Positions 21,568 to 22,887 of a stretch of 22,887 nucleotides of DNA are shown piece after piece. This DNA is from CADEED01 sp035765415 (lineage in GTDB: Bacteria > Pseudomonadota > Gammaproteobacteria > Steroidobacterales > Steroidobacteraceae). The position numbers were made by a program, and so were the translations under genes. The stretch covers positions 1 through 22,887 of the forward strand of contig DASTXR010000117.1 in NCBI GenBank assembly GCA_035765415.1, in the 5' to 3' direction. The stretch's first letter is position 1; each line of letters starts with the position of its first letter. The notes below the pieces were generated by a model. It searched no databases, was not told where the DNA came from, and saw only the letters and a list, made by a program, of their open reading frames with translations.

Positions 21568-22887
21568 CTATTTCCTGGCGGGAGTCGCGGTCAGCGACGT
21601 CATGGCGCGTGGCTGGTCGAGCAGGAAGCCCTGCGCGTAGTCGAGCCCGACGGCCGACAGCCAGTCGCGCACGGCCGGCGTGTCGACGCGCTTGGCGACG
21701 CAGGACAGGCCGAGAACCTTGGAGGCCTGCGCGATCGCCACGACCAGCGCCTGCGGCACGCGGTCTTTCATCGCGACGGCCGTGATCTTGGGATCGAGCT
21801 TCAGGAACTTCAGCGCGGACGAGCCTAACCAGCGGATCGCGTTGTGATGGAACGTGAAGTCATCGAGCACCACGTGGCAGCCGATCTTTTCGCAGGCCTG
21901 GACGAACATGTCGACGTCGCGGACCTGCTCCACGCAGGACTTCTCGGGGATCTCGAAGCCGATGGCCTTGGCCGCGATCTTGTGATTCTTGAGCGAAGCG
22001 GCGACGAAACTGGCGAACTTGGGATCGGCGATGGTTCCCATGCCCACGTTCACCGAGAAGCTGGATGGATCGCCTTCCCAGACGGCGCGGTTGGCGGCCA
22101 GCCAGGAGAGCAATTGCTCGACGACGATGCGGTCGAGATCCGAATTCGCGCTCGGGTCATGCACGTCCTGCAACACGCGTTCGGGCGCCACGCCGAATTC
22201 ATTGTCGGCGTGCGCGTCGCGCACCAGCACTTCGAAGCGGCGCGTGCCGCCGCTGCCTTTCAGCTTCACGAGCTGCTGAACGTGGAGCTCGAAAATCTGG
22301 CCGTAGTACTCGAACTGTCCGGGGCCCGCGGACAAGGCCGGCGCCTCGTCGACGAATTCCGGCTCGACGTTCATGTCGGCGTCGGCGTCGGCTGCTGCCA
22401 GCGCTTCGACTTCAGTGGTTTCTTCTTCGCCGCTGACGCCGTCGGCGTACATCGGATCGAGCGCGATCTCCTGCGCGGGCGGCTCGTCCTGGATCAGCTC
22501 GGGAATCGCCTCCGCCTCGAGCTTGAGCTCGAGCTTCGGCAGGCGGTCGGTCTGCACGACACGCAGGTCGGGCCGCTTCGCTTCCGGCGCGGCCGGACGC
22601 GACGCGCCTTTGAGCAGCGACTTCGGATCGATGTCGGAGATTTCGAATGCGATGGAATCCGTTTCCGCGCTGCCGCTCGGGCGCTGCTGCTGCGCGGCAG
22701 GTTTCGCCGGTGCCGCTGGTGGACGAGCCGGCGGTGCCGGCGCCCTCGCGGCCGGCGGTGCGGCCTTCGCTTGCGGCGCGGGTGCCGGTGCCCTGGGAGG
22801 CACAGCGGGACGCGCGGGCGGGGCCGGGGGCGCCTTGGCCTGCGGTGCCGGCGGACGTTGCGGTGCGGCGGGTGCGGCGGGCCTTGC
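21568..22887 (-). CDS. EAL-domain protein with Pro/Ala-rich N-terminal region (partial)
   Basis: The frame is open to the window edge, so the start is missing and at least 439 residues are present. The first ~100 visible residues are Pro/Ala-rich and disordered-looking, then an acidic linker (about 130-200). The last ~240 residues form an EAL-type domain (cyclic di-GMP phosphodiesterase fold): FEVLVRD in place of EALLR, NVGMGTIADPKF, IGFEIPEKS, LDDFTFHHNAIRWL in place of DDFGTGYSSL, LKFLKLD, and CVAKRVDTP in place of the AEGVET motif, ending with YAQGFLL. Several signature residues survive, but the glutamate of AEGVET is Lys, so catalysis is doubtful and a binding or scaffold role is plausible. 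A GTG at 22801-22803 is an unlikely true start. It lies 41 bp upstream of the kinase gene. Confidence 0.85.
   Translation of the reverse strand, partial: ARPAAPAAPQRPPAPQAKAPPAPPARPAVPPRAPAPAPQAKAAPPAARAPAPPARPPAAPAKPAAQQQRPSGSAETDSIAFEISDIDPKSLLKGASRPAAPEAKRPDLRVVQTDRLPKLELKLEAEAIPELIQDEPPAQEIALDPMYADGVSGEEETTEVEALAAADADADMNVEPEFVDEAPALSAGPGQFEYYGQIFELHVQQLVKLKGSGGTRRFEVLVRDAHADNEFGVAPERVLQDVHDPSANSDLDRIVVEQLLSWLAANRAVWEGDPSSFSVNVGMGTIADPKFASFVAASLKNHKIAAKAIGFEIPEKSCVEQVRDVDMFVQACEKIGCHVVLDDFTFHHNAIRWLGSSALKFLKLDPKITAVAMKDRVPQALVVAIAQASKVLGLSCVAKRVDTPAVRDWLSAVGLDYAQGFLLDQPRAMTSLTATPARK

Noticed and set aside
19595..21640. 681-codon open frame antisense to the kinase and regulator genes
   Set aside because: It spans two well-defined two-component genes with intact catalytic motifs on the other strand; its translation has no recognisable domain.

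Overview
The window looks like a chromosomal segment of a GC-rich gammaproteobacterium, possibly of the Steroidobacteraceae/Nevskiales/Xanthomonadales type. This rests on the tesA//ybbA-ybbP order, the FadD type, the DUF4139 protein and the RND pump. Taxonomy is an inference from gene content only. Family names were assigned from memory of conserved motifs; no search was run.

Layout. (1) 2-226: the 3' end of a dGTPase gene. (2) 227-4190: a block visibly richer in A/T (about 50% GC in one hand-counted line, against about two thirds in one line of the ybbP-like gene). It holds three divergent paralogues of a DUF6502-type protein and, between the first and second, a secreted DUF5666-like protein ending in twelve decapeptide repeats (QSITGTG-x-x-x). 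A perfect palindrome sits just before the first paralogue. This is the part most likely to be an undescribed system. (3) 4187-6533, minus strand: tesA then fadD, a thioesterase and an acyl-CoA ligase that catalyse opposing steps. (4) 6520-11337, plus strand: a YbbA/YbbP-type ABC pair followed by a translationally coupled metallophosphoesterase with a membrane tail. (5) 11327-12103, minus: a single-pass membrane protein with an anti-sigma-like layout. (6) 12406-13941, plus: a secreted DUF4139 protein. (7) 13963-14048: a perfect 29-bp inverted repeat. (8) 14172-18286, plus: an RND efflux permease and its periplasmic adaptor, then a tiny Cys-containing ORF. (9) 18512-22887, minus: in transcription order, a Pro/Ala-rich EAL-domain protein that runs off the window, a LytS-type histidine kinase, a LytTR response regulator and a lipoprotein-like serine hydrolase, all closely packed.

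How the genes may work together. TesA and FadD, possibly with the YbbAP lipid/lipoprotein-type transporter, suggest envelope lipid and fatty-acid handling. The RND pair is a tripartite pump lacking a local outer-membrane factor. The last block reads as a signalling operon. The DUF6502/repeat-protein island has no known function; its helix-turn-helix-like regions, the palindrome and the exported repeat protein suggest a regulated surface or periplasmic product.
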